A stretch of 64,000 nucleotides of DNA, taken from contig NZ_JNLQ01000002.1 of the NCBI RefSeq assembly GCF_000703165.1, positions 3,100,001-3,164,000 of the forward strand, in the 5' to 3' direction. A program made the translations under genes and the position numbers. The notes below the pieces were generated by a model. The model was not told where the DNA came from, did no database searches, and worked only from the letters and a program-made list of their open reading frames with translations. Every line of letters starts with the position of its first letter. Position 1 is the stretch's first letter. Shown here one piece after another: positions 52,412-60,326 of the stretch. The DNA is from Butyrivibrio sp. AE3004 (GTDB lineage: Bacteria > Bacillota > Clostridia > Lachnospirales > Lachnospiraceae).

Positions 52412-54168
52412 GGCTTCACCTCTGCAGAAACCTTAACTGCTTTTTTCAATAGTTCATCTCTCTCTTTTGCAGATTCTCTGTTTATCTGTTCAATTTCATC
52501 AAATCCAAGTCTCACGAGTGTGCTGAGCATTATATCGGAAAGTGCTTCAAACTCTTCCTCAGATTCCGCAAATACCATTTTCCATGAATAATCAATAATC
52601 GTCTGTCTGCACTGTTGTTCCACCGTTCTTACATACTCCGGGGAATCCTCAGCTGCCCACTCCGATCCCGGAATTACGGATATGAGATTATTTTCCTCAA
52701 AGTACTTTATAGGTGTAAGCTTTGTATTATAGTGTCTTTGCCAGTCATCGGTTATACTGCTTGCTGTTTTTGTCCTATAGTCATCCCACTCCTGATAGTA
52801 AAAAGAAATATTATCTTTATCGGTATTTTTCATGTCTACAGGTTTGAAATTGAGTTCTGACACGCCACCGCTCCATGTGCCTCCGCCAAAAGATTCCGGC
52901 ACATCAAGGTCTTCTTTCATATTTATAAATGCATCTATTCCAAATTTTGTAAGATATGGTTTATTATCCTTAATTTCCCATGTCAGATTTTGGGGTCCCC
53001 GCATATCTCCGGTAGGAGATCCGCAGCATTCAATCCCCTCATCTGAATACAGCCAGTCAATAAAATCCACCATTCTTCCGGGATCTTTTGTGGTTCCTCC
53101 AACCATTATTGAAAAGGTCTGCTTTCCATCAGGATCATTTCCCCAGCAGATATAACTGGCATCATCCATTTTTACCGATGCAAATCCCTTTCCAACCGCA
53201 AGATGTTCATCTGAGTTATAAAGAGACTCTCCCATCCATGGCCAAAGCGAATACAAAACCGCTCCATCTCTCATTTTTGCAGCTACATTTTCATAATTCT
53301 GGGTTGGTGATTCAGGATCCACAAGTCCCATCTGATTTGCTTCAAATAAAAAATGAAGCATTTTCAGATAAATCGAATCTTTACCAGCCACTGACTCAAT
53401 ATCTCCTGTCTTCGGATTTAACATCATGAACCCCTGGGTATCATAACCGTAAAGAGATGCAAGAGCTCCGGCATTTTGCATTGCACCACCATCCCAGTCC
53501 CCAAAAAGGCTAAAAGCATATACCGGTCTGCCCGAATCACTTTCATTAGCCATATCCTGCATTTTTCTAAGTACCGGAAGCAAATCTTCCAGCGTGGATA
53601 TTTGTGGATAGCCTGCTCTTTTGTATAAATCCCATCTTAGTGTTGGCGCATTTGTTGGTTCTATTGCTTCTGAAGGCTCTGTCGAAGGATAATCTGATAT
53701 TTCACTTGGAACAGCCCAGTATCCGTCAGCATCAGCAAAAGCTGAAGTTGCAGCAATCTGCTTGGTATATTTATTCAGATTGACACAGTTTTTCATGTAA
53801 TCCGTCATGTCCAGAACAAGACCCTCCCGGACAAGATCGTTTAGTCTTCCGTTATCTACGTTCGTGATGATAATATCACCAAGCTTTCCTGATGCACGCA
53901 TAGTTTCATAGGTTGCATCCGAATTGACATCCATGTTTGCAGATATGATATTTAGCTGCATATTGAATTTTTCCCTGATGATACCGGCAAACCATCCGCG
54001 TTGAAGTCCCTGCGTATTTGCCTGTGTGTCATAAACATCAATAGTCAGAAATTCGGGGTATTTTTTTTCGCCTTCCGTTCTGTTGTCAGAACTAAAAGGA
54101 AGCCTGCACCCTGAAAGGATGCAGACTGACAAAAGTATTGAAATTATTGTTTTGCTGTTTTTCTTCAT
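52408..54168 (-). CDS. Substrate-binding lipoprotein coupled to the sensor kinase (LplA-like)
   Basis: 586 residues. The lipoprotein signal ends in lipobox ILSGC. The body matches the binding protein at 44679-46556 at many points (VYDTQANTQGLQRGWFAG; DIIITNVDNGRLNDLV; FSLFGDWDGGAM; YSLWPWMGESLYNSDEHLAVGKG), so they are paralogues. It lacks the acidic linker, is not next to permeases, and overlaps the sensor kinase start by 4 bases. It may present the sugar to the kinase rather than serve transport, or do both. Confidence 0.9.
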   Translation of the reverse strand: MKKNSKTIISILLSVCILSGCRLPFSSDNRTEGEKKYPEFLTIDVYDTQANTQGLQRGWFAGIIREKFNMQLNIISANMDVNSDATYETMRASGKLGDIIITNVDNGRLNDLVREGLVLDMTDYMKNCVNLNKYTKQIAATSAFADADGYWAVPSEISDYPSTEPSEAIEPTNAPTLRWDLYKRAGYPQISTLEDLLPVLRKMQDMANESDSGRPVYAFSLFGDWDGGAMQNAGALASLYGYDTQGFMMLNPKTGDIESVAGKDSIYLKMLHFLFEANQMGLVDPESPTQNYENVAAKMRDGAVLYSLWPWMGESLYNSDEHLAVGKGFASVKMDDASYICWGNDPDGKQTFSIMVGGTTKDPGRMVDFIDWLYSDEGIECCGSPTGDMRGPQNLTWEIKDNKPYLTKFGIDAFINMKEDLDVPESFGGGTWSGGVSELNFKPVDMKNTDKDNISFYYQEWDDYRTKTASSITDDWQRHYNTKLTPIKYFEENNLISVIPGSEWAAEDSPEYVRTVEQQCRQTIIDYSWKMVFAESEEEFEALSDIMLSTLVRLGFDEIEQINRESAKERDELLKKAVKVSAEVKP

Positions 54169-54201
54169 AATCCTTATACTGCACTTTGCAGAACAGCTCT
54201 T

Positions 54202-56199
54202 TTAAACTCTTTTAAATACCGGAATTGACTCAATCGGAGCTGCCGCAGTAATTGTCTGGCAACCATCATAGATTTTGCCGTCTCTGATATCTTCCCATTT
54301 TCCTTCAGGGAGGTAAACATTTCTTTCAAACATGTTCAGCTCAAGGATAGGTGCAACCAGGTACTTATCACCAAACATATACTCATCATAGGTTTCCCAG
54401 CACTTCTTATCCTCAGGGAACTCATAGAAGAGTGTTCTGATAATAGGTGAACCGTTTTTACTTGTCTCTTCATAAAGAGTTTTTATATAAGGCTTAAGCT
54501 CATGACGAAGTTCAAGCTGGTCTTTCATAATCTTAAAGTTGTCCTCGCCGTAGCTCCAAAGCTCGTTATCCTGACCTGTGTGAAGATATCCGCCTCCGAA
54601 GGTTCTGTTATCAAGCGGCGGGATGTTGTATGGTCCGCGGTCACCATGGATTCTTAAAATCGGTGAAAATACAGCAAACTCATACCATCTGATAAGGAGC
54701 TGTCTGAAATCAGGATCATTTACATCATCTGTCATGAATCCGCCTATATCGGTTGTCCACCATGATATTCCCGCAAGTCCCATGTTAAGTCCTGCAGCAA
54801 CCTGATCACGCAGTGCTTCAAAGGTGCTTGGCACATCTCCTGACCACACCACATTTCCGTATTTCTGGCTTCCTGCCCACGCTGAACGAAGGAGGCTTAC
54901 TACAGGCTTATCCTGCAGTTTTGTCATATGATCATAGAATACTCTGCTATAATACTGCGGATAGATGTTGCTTACTTCAAGCGCAGGTCCCATGTAATAT
55001 CTAAGTGAGTCAAAATCATACTTTACAAGATCCGGTTCTGAATTATCAAGCCAGAACATATCTATTCCAAGATCGTAATAATTCTTTTTGCATACTTCCC
55101 AAACGTACTCTCTGGCTTCAGGATTGGTTGCATCAAATACAGTACAGTCTCCTTCAAAGTCATAGTTCTGAAGTCCGCCTCTCTCGTTCTTCACAAGAAG
55201 ACCTCTTTCAAGCATGTCATAAAAATGCTCACTTCTCTTATCTACAGTAGGCCATACTGAAACCACAACCTTGATTCCCATGCTGTGAAGCTCATCAACC
55301 ATGGCTTTTGGATCAGGCCAGTAGGTCTTATCAAATTTCCAGTCTCCCTGGACTGTCCAATGGAAAAAGTCGATAACTATGCAATCAATCGGCACTCCAT
55401 GTTCTTTGCAATCATGGGCAACCTTTAGTACTTCCTCCTGTGTACGGTAGCGAAGCTTACACTGCCAAAGTCCCAGAAGATCCTCCGGCATCTCAGGAGA
55501 TCTGCCTGTAACCTGTGTATAGTTTCCAATTATTTCTTTTGGTGTATCAGCAACAGTAATCCAGTAATCAAGCTCTTTTGTTGATTCCGCAACCCACTCC
55601 GTGTAATTGTTTCCGAAGGTTGCACGACCTACTGCAGGATTATTCCATAAAAATCCGTATCCAAGACTTGATACCGCAAAAGGAATTGATACCTGAGAGT
55701 TTCTCTGCTCCAGATCAAGTATACATCCCTTTAAATCTGTGTAAGCATGTTGATACTGACCCATCCCGAAGATTTTTTCTCCGTCATTACTCTCAAATTT
55801 CTGAGTTATACGGTAATCTCCACCGACATGCGGTCTGTAATCCCTGTTTATATATTTAAGACATCTTGATTCTCTGGACTCTGTACCACCGTAGCAGCGG
55901 AAGTACTCTCTAAGAAACATCTTGTCATCTTTATAAAATGTAATTACACCTGCAAAATTTACAGTTGCCTTCACTCTCCCGTTTGTAATCTCTGCAAATG
56001 GTCCGTCCTCACGCTCCGTGATGCTGATAATCGTACTTGTGTTATCACTTATATCCTCTGTGAGTGCCCAGTTTCTTCCTGTAAAATCAGGATACATTGT
56101 TGTGCGAACTCTGAGCGCATTCTTACCGTGCTTTTCTATTCTCAGCGTTTCACCCTGTCTTTTTGCTATCAAAACTCCGTTGTCATTCTGAAAAATCAT
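54202..56199 (-). CDS. Family GH31 alpha-xylosidase/alpha-glucosidase, cytoplasmic
   Basis: 665 residues. The nucleophile Asp is in MFWLDNSEPD and the acid/base Asp in VWSGDVPSTFEALRDQV; GISWWTTDIGGF and RWYEFAVFSPILRIHG are typical GH31 segments. The N-terminal galactose-mutarotase-like domain and C-terminal beta domain are present; there is no signal peptide. Near relatives with WLDxxEP include alpha-xylosidases. With GH42 and GH3 in the locus, removal of alpha-xylose from xyloglucan oligosaccharides is the best guess. GAGGG precedes the ATG; it is 33 bases before the binding-protein gene and heads that operon. Confidence 0.92.
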   Translation of the reverse strand: MIFQNDNGVLIAKRQGETLRIEKHGKNALRVRTTMYPDFTGRNWALTEDISDNTSTIISITEREDGPFAEITNGRVKATVNFAGVITFYKDDKMFLREYFRCYGGTESRESRCLKYINRDYRPHVGGDYRITQKFESNDGEKIFGMGQYQHAYTDLKGCILDLEQRNSQVSIPFAVSSLGYGFLWNNPAVGRATFGNNYTEWVAESTKELDYWITVADTPKEIIGNYTQVTGRSPEMPEDLLGLWQCKLRYRTQEEVLKVAHDCKEHGVPIDCIVIDFFHWTVQGDWKFDKTYWPDPKAMVDELHSMGIKVVVSVWPTVDKRSEHFYDMLERGLLVKNERGGLQNYDFEGDCTVFDATNPEAREYVWEVCKKNYYDLGIDMFWLDNSEPDLVKYDFDSLRYYMGPALEVSNIYPQYYSRVFYDHMTKLQDKPVVSLLRSAWAGSQKYGNVVWSGDVPSTFEALRDQVAAGLNMGLAGISWWTTDIGGFMTDDVNDPDFRQLLIRWYEFAVFSPILRIHGDRGPYNIPPLDNRTFGGGYLHTGQDNELWSYGEDNFKIMKDQLELRHELKPYIKTLYEETSKNGSPIIRTLFYEFPEDKKCWETYDEYMFGDKYLVAPILELNMFERNVYLPEGKWEDIRDGKIYDGCQTITAAAPIESIPVFKRV

Positions 56200-56294
56200 G
56201 TAATGCCCTCTCTTTACTGCTTTAAATTATTTTTCGGTATCCTATTGACCTAGTTATTTTCTTTGCTTTTACCACTTTTTGTAACCGTAAATAT

Positions 56295-56323
56295 TGTACA
56301 TATTCCCCATGATATTCTGTACA
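56295..56323. promoter_or_regulatory. TGTACA-n17-TGTACA dyad upstream of the GH31 gene
   Basis: Two perfect TGTACA palindromes (56295-56300 and 56318-56323) stand 17 bases apart, about 100 bases upstream of the GH31 start and immediately after the thiamine pyrophosphokinase stop. The spacing and symmetry suit an operator for a dimeric or AraC-type regulator. The rest of the 124-base gap is AT-rich, without a convincing promoter. Confidence 0.35.
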
Positions 56324-56953
56324 TCATTCGGTATATACTTTTATGATAAAAACCTTTCCTTCCCTAACACTTACAAAGGCACTGCTGCCTCTTTGTACTT
56401 CGTTTGAAACTCCAATCGGGAAGGTTATATCTATATCCATGTCATGGGCATTGTATTTTGCATTCTTTATTGTTACCCCATGTGCATCCCCCCCTGCAGC
56501 AAGCACAGAAAAGTACTTACAGTCATCCTTTATCATGCAGCTATCGGAAACAACTGTAATTTCTGAAAAATCATCAATTATTTTTCCTCTCATCCCTTTT
56601 TCTTCAAGCATTAGAAGAATTGCGAGATTCCCAAGTGTGTGGTCAAATCTTTTTCCCAAAACACCAACAAGTACAAAATCGGTATATCCCCTTTTTATAG
56701 CCTCTTTTACAGCATATAAAGTATCCGTATCATCCTTAACTCGCGGTAAAACTATTGTTTCTGTTTCAAGGTGTGGGTTTTCATGAGAATCAAAATCCCC
56801 CACTATCAGAGAAGGCTCTGCTTTCAGCTTTTCCATATGAGCAAGTCCGCAATCACAGTAAATGATATAATCTTCCTTACTTATATGCTTTCTTACAAAT
56901 TCATAATTATCAATCGCAGAACCCCCAACTATGACACATCTTTCCATTTTCAT
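56324..56953 (-). CDS. thiN: Thiamine pyrophosphokinase
   Basis: 209 residues from ATG 56953 (GGAG just upstream); ATG 56971 has no ribosome site. Motifs of bacterial TPK are IVGDFDSHE, DDTDTLYAVKEA and VLGKRFDHTLGNLAILL, with a C-terminal beta domain for thiamine binding. It transfers pyrophosphate from ATP to thiamine to give TPP in the cytosol. It lies 21 bases after the GH114-like gene. I see no TPP riboswitch upstream, and the usual rpe or rsgA neighbours are absent. Confidence 0.93.
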   Translation of the reverse strand: MKMERCVIVGGSAIDNYEFVRKHISKEDYIIYCDCGLAHMEKLKAEPSLIVGDFDSHENPHLETETIVLPRVKDDTDTLYAVKEAIKRGYTDFVLVGVLGKRFDHTLGNLAILLMLEEKGMRGKIIDDFSEITVVSDSCMIKDDCKYFSVLAAGGDAHGVTIKNAKYNAHDMDIDITFPIGVSNEVQRGSSAFVSVREGKVFIIKVYTE

Positions 56954-56974
56954 ACTCTCCACAGTTTCCATAAA

Positions 56975-57940
56975 CTATTCGACACTATCCATCTCTGTCT
57001 TCACATTTCCATCAAGCTCTAACGAATCTGTTACATAACATTTATAGCCGTTTTCCAGGCAAAACTTTTTTATTTTTTCAACAAGCCGCATATCACGTGT
57101 GTACTCGATCATATAGACAAGCAGTCCCTCTTTTTTTGCTCGGGCAAGATATTCCTCCATGTATGCCCTGTCCATTGCGGTATTCTCACTGTAAATCCTC
57201 TTTTCATAATCATCGATACGGCTAAATACAGATTCCTGATTTATCCCAACTATGATATCAGCGTTGCCACTGTTCATAAGCTCGGTAACAAAAGTATCTC
57301 CGCCATTTATTATAATCGGAAGATTATAGGTGTCTTTAAGTCTCGTTATTATATTTACCAGCCCTTTGTATATCCAGCTGTGATTGTACAAATAGTAAAC
57401 ATCACAGTTATCAATAAAAAATCCGTCCACACCTTTAAGTACAAGTTCTGCTGCAATGTTGTCACATATATAATTTTGCCAGCTCTCCTCCGAAACATCT
57501 ATCCAATATTCTCCGGGCCAGTTTTCATATTCCGAAAGTGTTATTTTCGAAAACAGGCTGTAATAATCTCGAAATTCCTCGATAGATCCCACATTCAGAT
57601 AACTGTATACCCTCCTTCCACCGGCTTTCCAGCCTGCCACATCCCGGGCGGAAACATTCTGGGCATCGATTATTGCAAGTCCTATACTTGTATCACCATC
57701 AAGCTTTTGATGCAGCTGATTAGAGTCTGCACCTATGTAAACTCCATAGCCAAGCGGTCCGTCAGGAGATTCTATATCAACAACATGTTTTGCCAAAGCC
57801 CTTTCCGGAAATGAAATTAAAATCATAGGGACAATTATCATTAAGCTCAAAAAGAAACGAGCCACAAGTAATCCGCCATTTCTTATCCAGGTGAATTTCA
57901 CCTCACTCTTTTTAAAAAAAATTCTGATGTTTATATCCAT
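56975..57940 (-). CDS. GH114-like (alpha-1,4-polygalactosaminidase / TM1410-type) extracytoplasmic protein
   Basis: 321 residues. A signal anchor or peptide lies at residues ~22-47, after a long basic N-region. The mature domain follows TM1410/GH114 order: YSYLNVGSIEEFRDYY, WPGEYWIDVSEESWQN, GVDGFFIDNCDVYYLY and LPIIINGGDTFVTEL, then GINQESVFSR. The aspartates of FIDN and the Glu of NQES are at the conserved (beta/alpha)8 positions. GH114 members cut galactosaminogalactan-like polymers; related PelA-type domains process exopolysaccharide. It may trim the cell's own surface glycan; substrate unproven. AGGGCGG lies upstream of the ATG. Confidence 0.85.
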   Translation of the reverse strand: MDINIRIFFKKSEVKFTWIRNGGLLVARFFLSLMIIVPMILISFPERALAKHVVDIESPDGPLGYGVYIGADSNQLHQKLDGDTSIGLAIIDAQNVSARDVAGWKAGGRRVYSYLNVGSIEEFRDYYSLFSKITLSEYENWPGEYWIDVSEESWQNYICDNIAAELVLKGVDGFFIDNCDVYYLYNHSWIYKGLVNIITRLKDTYNLPIIINGGDTFVTELMNSGNADIIVGINQESVFSRIDDYEKRIYSENTAMDRAYMEEYLARAKKEGLLVYMIEYTRDMRLVEKIKKFCLENGYKCYVTDSLELDGNVKTEMDSVE

Positions 57941-57967
57941 AACAAACCGCCCTATAAAAAATACAAA

Positions 57968-58816
57968 TCAGTCAGCAAACATCTTCGGATGATTTTTTTC
58001 ATAATAAAAAATATACTGCTGAATAATCCCGGCATTTTCACCATACTCAGTAAATGGATTTACGCCGCCGTATTCCTCATCTATCGCCCTTGAAATCCAC
58101 ACATCAACAGGAGCTCTTCCCATCCTTGAATAAGCAAAAAGACATACACAGTTTGATACCTTTTTTCCGACTCCCTGCACTTTCATAAGCTCTTCAAAAA
58201 GCTCATCGTCATTTAACAGTCCTATTTTTTCAAGGTCAATGTCCCCACTTGTTACTCTTTTTATCGCATCATACACATAAGGTGCTCTATATCCGAGTCC
58301 ACACTCCTTAAGGTCATCAAGCGTCGCCTTTGCCATCTGATCGGGAGTAGGAAATGCAAATATTTCATCAACAGTTCTATCCTGTTCTATTTTTGTTCCG
58401 AATTTTACAGACAATGAATTTACAGCACTTGAAATTGCAGGAATACTTTTTCTCTGTGAAATAATGAATGAGATCAGCATCTCCCATTTATCCTGCTTTA
58501 AAATTCTAAGGCCACGTCCAAAATCGATTGCCCTGTCGGTAAATTCATGCTTTCCGTACTCTTTTTTACAAATACTTTCATAATTTCTGGAAAGATCAAA
58601 ATATGGCTTCCATATCGTCTTCCACTCATTTTCCGAACAGGAAACCTCTATGGTTTTTCCGTTGTCAAAAAGGGGATTTTTTTCCTCTTCTATAAAAACT
58701 ACATTATCTCCGGTAATGAACATAAAGACTCCGGAAGAAATCTCTTTTACCCTAAAACACTGTCCACTGATTTGTATTTTTTTTAAATCAAAATCATCAT
58801 CAATTCTTACTTGCAT
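57968..58816 (-). CDS. ogg: 8-oxoguanine DNA glycosylase/AP lyase (OGG1 type)
   Basis: 282 residues. The N-terminal OGG domain (ISGQCFRVKEISSGVF) precedes the HhH-GPD core: hairpin QGVGKKVSNCVCLFA with the catalytic Lys, then APVDVWISRAI with the catalytic Asp. The first Lys-Lys pair matches K249 of human OGG1 in GVGTKVADC, and PVDV matches the D268 region. It excises oxidised guanine from DNA. It lies 27 bases upstream of the GH114-like gene but is functionally unrelated. Confidence 0.93.
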   Translation of the reverse strand: MQVRIDDDFDLKKIQISGQCFRVKEISSGVFMFITGDNVVFIEEEKNPLFDNGKTIEVSCSENEWKTIWKPYFDLSRNYESICKKEYGKHEFTDRAIDFGRGLRILKQDKWEMLISFIISQRKSIPAISSAVNSLSVKFGTKIEQDRTVDEIFAFPTPDQMAKATLDDLKECGLGYRAPYVYDAIKRVTSGDIDLEKIGLLNDDELFEELMKVQGVGKKVSNCVCLFAYSRMGRAPVDVWISRAIDEEYGGVNPFTEYGENAGIIQQYIFYYEKNHPKMFAD

Positions 58817-58870
58817 TTATCCCTGTCATTCCTTATATATATACGTTCATAACGATTTCTGATTCTTAGA

Positions 58871-58900
58871 ATTATATCATATCAGCTGCCCGGTAAACAA
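58871..58900 (-). promoter_or_regulatory. Possible promoter of the OGG gene
   Basis: TATAAT (58871-58876) with TTGTTT (58895-58900) 18 bases upstream on the minus strand, about 50 bases before the gene. The -10 is perfect, the -35 poor. Confidence 0.45.
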
Positions 58901-58964
58901 AAAAGGCTTTTGCTTTCAAGTTCCCTGCATACAAGCTGTACATGATGCTTTTAACGTAATTAAA

Positions 58965-59006
58965 AACCGGGATGAACACCTTCATATTGAAGGACTCACC
59001 CCGGTT
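58965..59006 (-). terminator. Terminator after the glucose/galactose-binding protein gene
   Basis: AACCGGGGTGA and TTCATCCCGGTT arms plus an inner CCTTCA/TGAAGG stem form a long hairpin about 70 bases after the stop, followed on the minus strand by TTTTAATTA. The remaining ~145 bases up to the OGG gene hold only its likely promoter. Confidence 0.75.
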
Positions 59007-59075
59007 ATAATTTTTACCCCCATTTTTATCTGGAAAACTCGCCAGCACTAAGCTCGAAAAAACCTCGCCAAGTGA

Positions 59076-60179
59076 TTACTTAACTGCGTCAAGGATTTCC
59101 TGTGCGTTGTCTGCAGTAACTTTTATATAATCACATCCTATATAACGATCATTTTTTCCACCTGTAAGGTAGTTAATAGCAGCATCAGCTGCACTGTGTG
59201 CCTGTGAGAAGTGATCGTTAAATACTGTACCTGTCATTGTTCCTGCAATAACATCTTCAAGTGCTTCTGAAAGAGCATCAACACCCACAAGATAAATATC
59301 AGAGCCTACTGTTCTGCCTGCTGCCTGAATTGATTTAAGCGCACCAAGAGCCATAGCATCATTGTTGCAGAATACTACTTCTGTCTCAGGATGACTTTCA
59401 AGTGCATTAGCAACTATCTGCTGTGCTGTAGCCTGATCCCAGTTACCTACCTCATCCTCAAGGCAATCAACTTTAATACCTGCATCCTCAAGAGCCTTTA
59501 TTGAGAAATCTGTACGATACTGAGCATCAATATTCTCAGGATCGCCTTCAATCATGATATACTGAACCTTACGGTCACCATTAAGATCAACTGTATCAAG
59601 CCCAAGATCTACAATAATCTCGCCCTGATATGTACCTGATTGACGGGCATCGCATCCAACATAGCATACATTCCAGTCATTATCTTCCCATCTCTGCTCT
59701 TCGTCCGCATCAGGCTCACGATTTATATAAACAAGAGGAATATTCGCTCCGACTGCAAGATCCGTAATTGCATCTGCTGATGAAGAGTTAACAGGGTTAA
59801 TGATGAGCACATCTACACCGTTTGCTATAAATTCTTCAATCTGTTTTGTCTGAGTCTCCTGGTCATTGGCCGCATCAACAATTGTAATGTTATCAGCCGA
59901 AAAGCCCTGTGCTACAAAATAACTAAGGAGCTCATTTCTGAAAAGTGTCATGAAGTTATCAGAGAACTGATAAATGCAAACCCCGACCTTCTTATCAATA
60001 AGGCTGCCATTCCCTGCATCCGCAGCCTGCTTTGCCGTTTCCTTGGCAACGTCTGCTACTGCCTCATTTTCCGTTGTGTTTACTGCATCCTTAGCATTAT
60101 TACCGGCGGATGAACAGCCTGCAAGCATTGACATTGAAAGCATTGCTACTGTCAAAACACTTACTATTTTCTTTTTCAT
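59076..60179 (-). CDS. Glucose/galactose-binding lipoprotein (MglB-like)
   Basis: 367 residues from ATG 60179 (AGGAGG upstream). The lipobox is SMLAGC. Ligand residues of E. coli MglB are recognisable: Asp14/Phe16 in YQFSDNFM, Asp154/Arg158 in NIDAQYRT, Trp183 in NWDQATAQ, Asn211 in NNDAMALGA, Asp236 in GVDALSEAL and Asn256 in VFNDH. His152 is replaced by Asn. It should bind D-glucose or D-galactose for the MglA/MglC-type importer encoded upstream. It is separated from that pair by the GGDEF gene and a terminator and has its own promoter match. Confidence 0.93.
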   Translation of the reverse strand: MKKKIVSVLTVAMLSMSMLAGCSSAGNNAKDAVNTTENEAVADVAKETAKQAADAGNGSLIDKKVGVCIYQFSDNFMTLFRNELLSYFVAQGFSADNITIVDAANDQETQTKQIEEFIANGVDVLIINPVNSSSADAITDLAVGANIPLVYINREPDADEEQRWEDNDWNVCYVGCDARQSGTYQGEIIVDLGLDTVDLNGDRKVQYIMIEGDPENIDAQYRTDFSIKALEDAGIKVDCLEDEVGNWDQATAQQIVANALESHPETEVVFCNNDAMALGALKSIQAAGRTVGSDIYLVGVDALSEALEDVIAGTMTGTVFNDHFSQAHSAADAAINYLTGGKNDRYIGCDYIKVTADNAQEILDAVK

Positions 60180-60249
60180 AAAAAATTTTTTCCTCCTATT
60201 TTTATGCATCCGTTATTCAAAATGCACATGTTTTTTGTTTATAGTGGAT

Positions 60250-60278
60250 ATTCTATCAGTAGAACAGTATTTATTCAA
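60250..60278 (-). promoter_or_regulatory. Probable promoter of the glucose/galactose-binding protein gene
   Basis: TTGAAT (60273-60278) and TAGAAT (60250-60255) on the minus strand are 17 bases apart, giving a start near 60243 and a leader of about 65 bases. It lies after the GGDEF gene's stop, so the binding protein can be made alone. Confidence 0.5.
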
Positions 60279-60326
60279 GAAAGCACCGGAACTCATATTA
60301 CAAAGTCCCAGTGCATATGTATTCTT

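Noticed and set aside
56954-57000. TPP riboswitch upstream of thiN
   Set aside because: Only 21 bases separate it from the upstream gene, and no THI-box sequence was visible.
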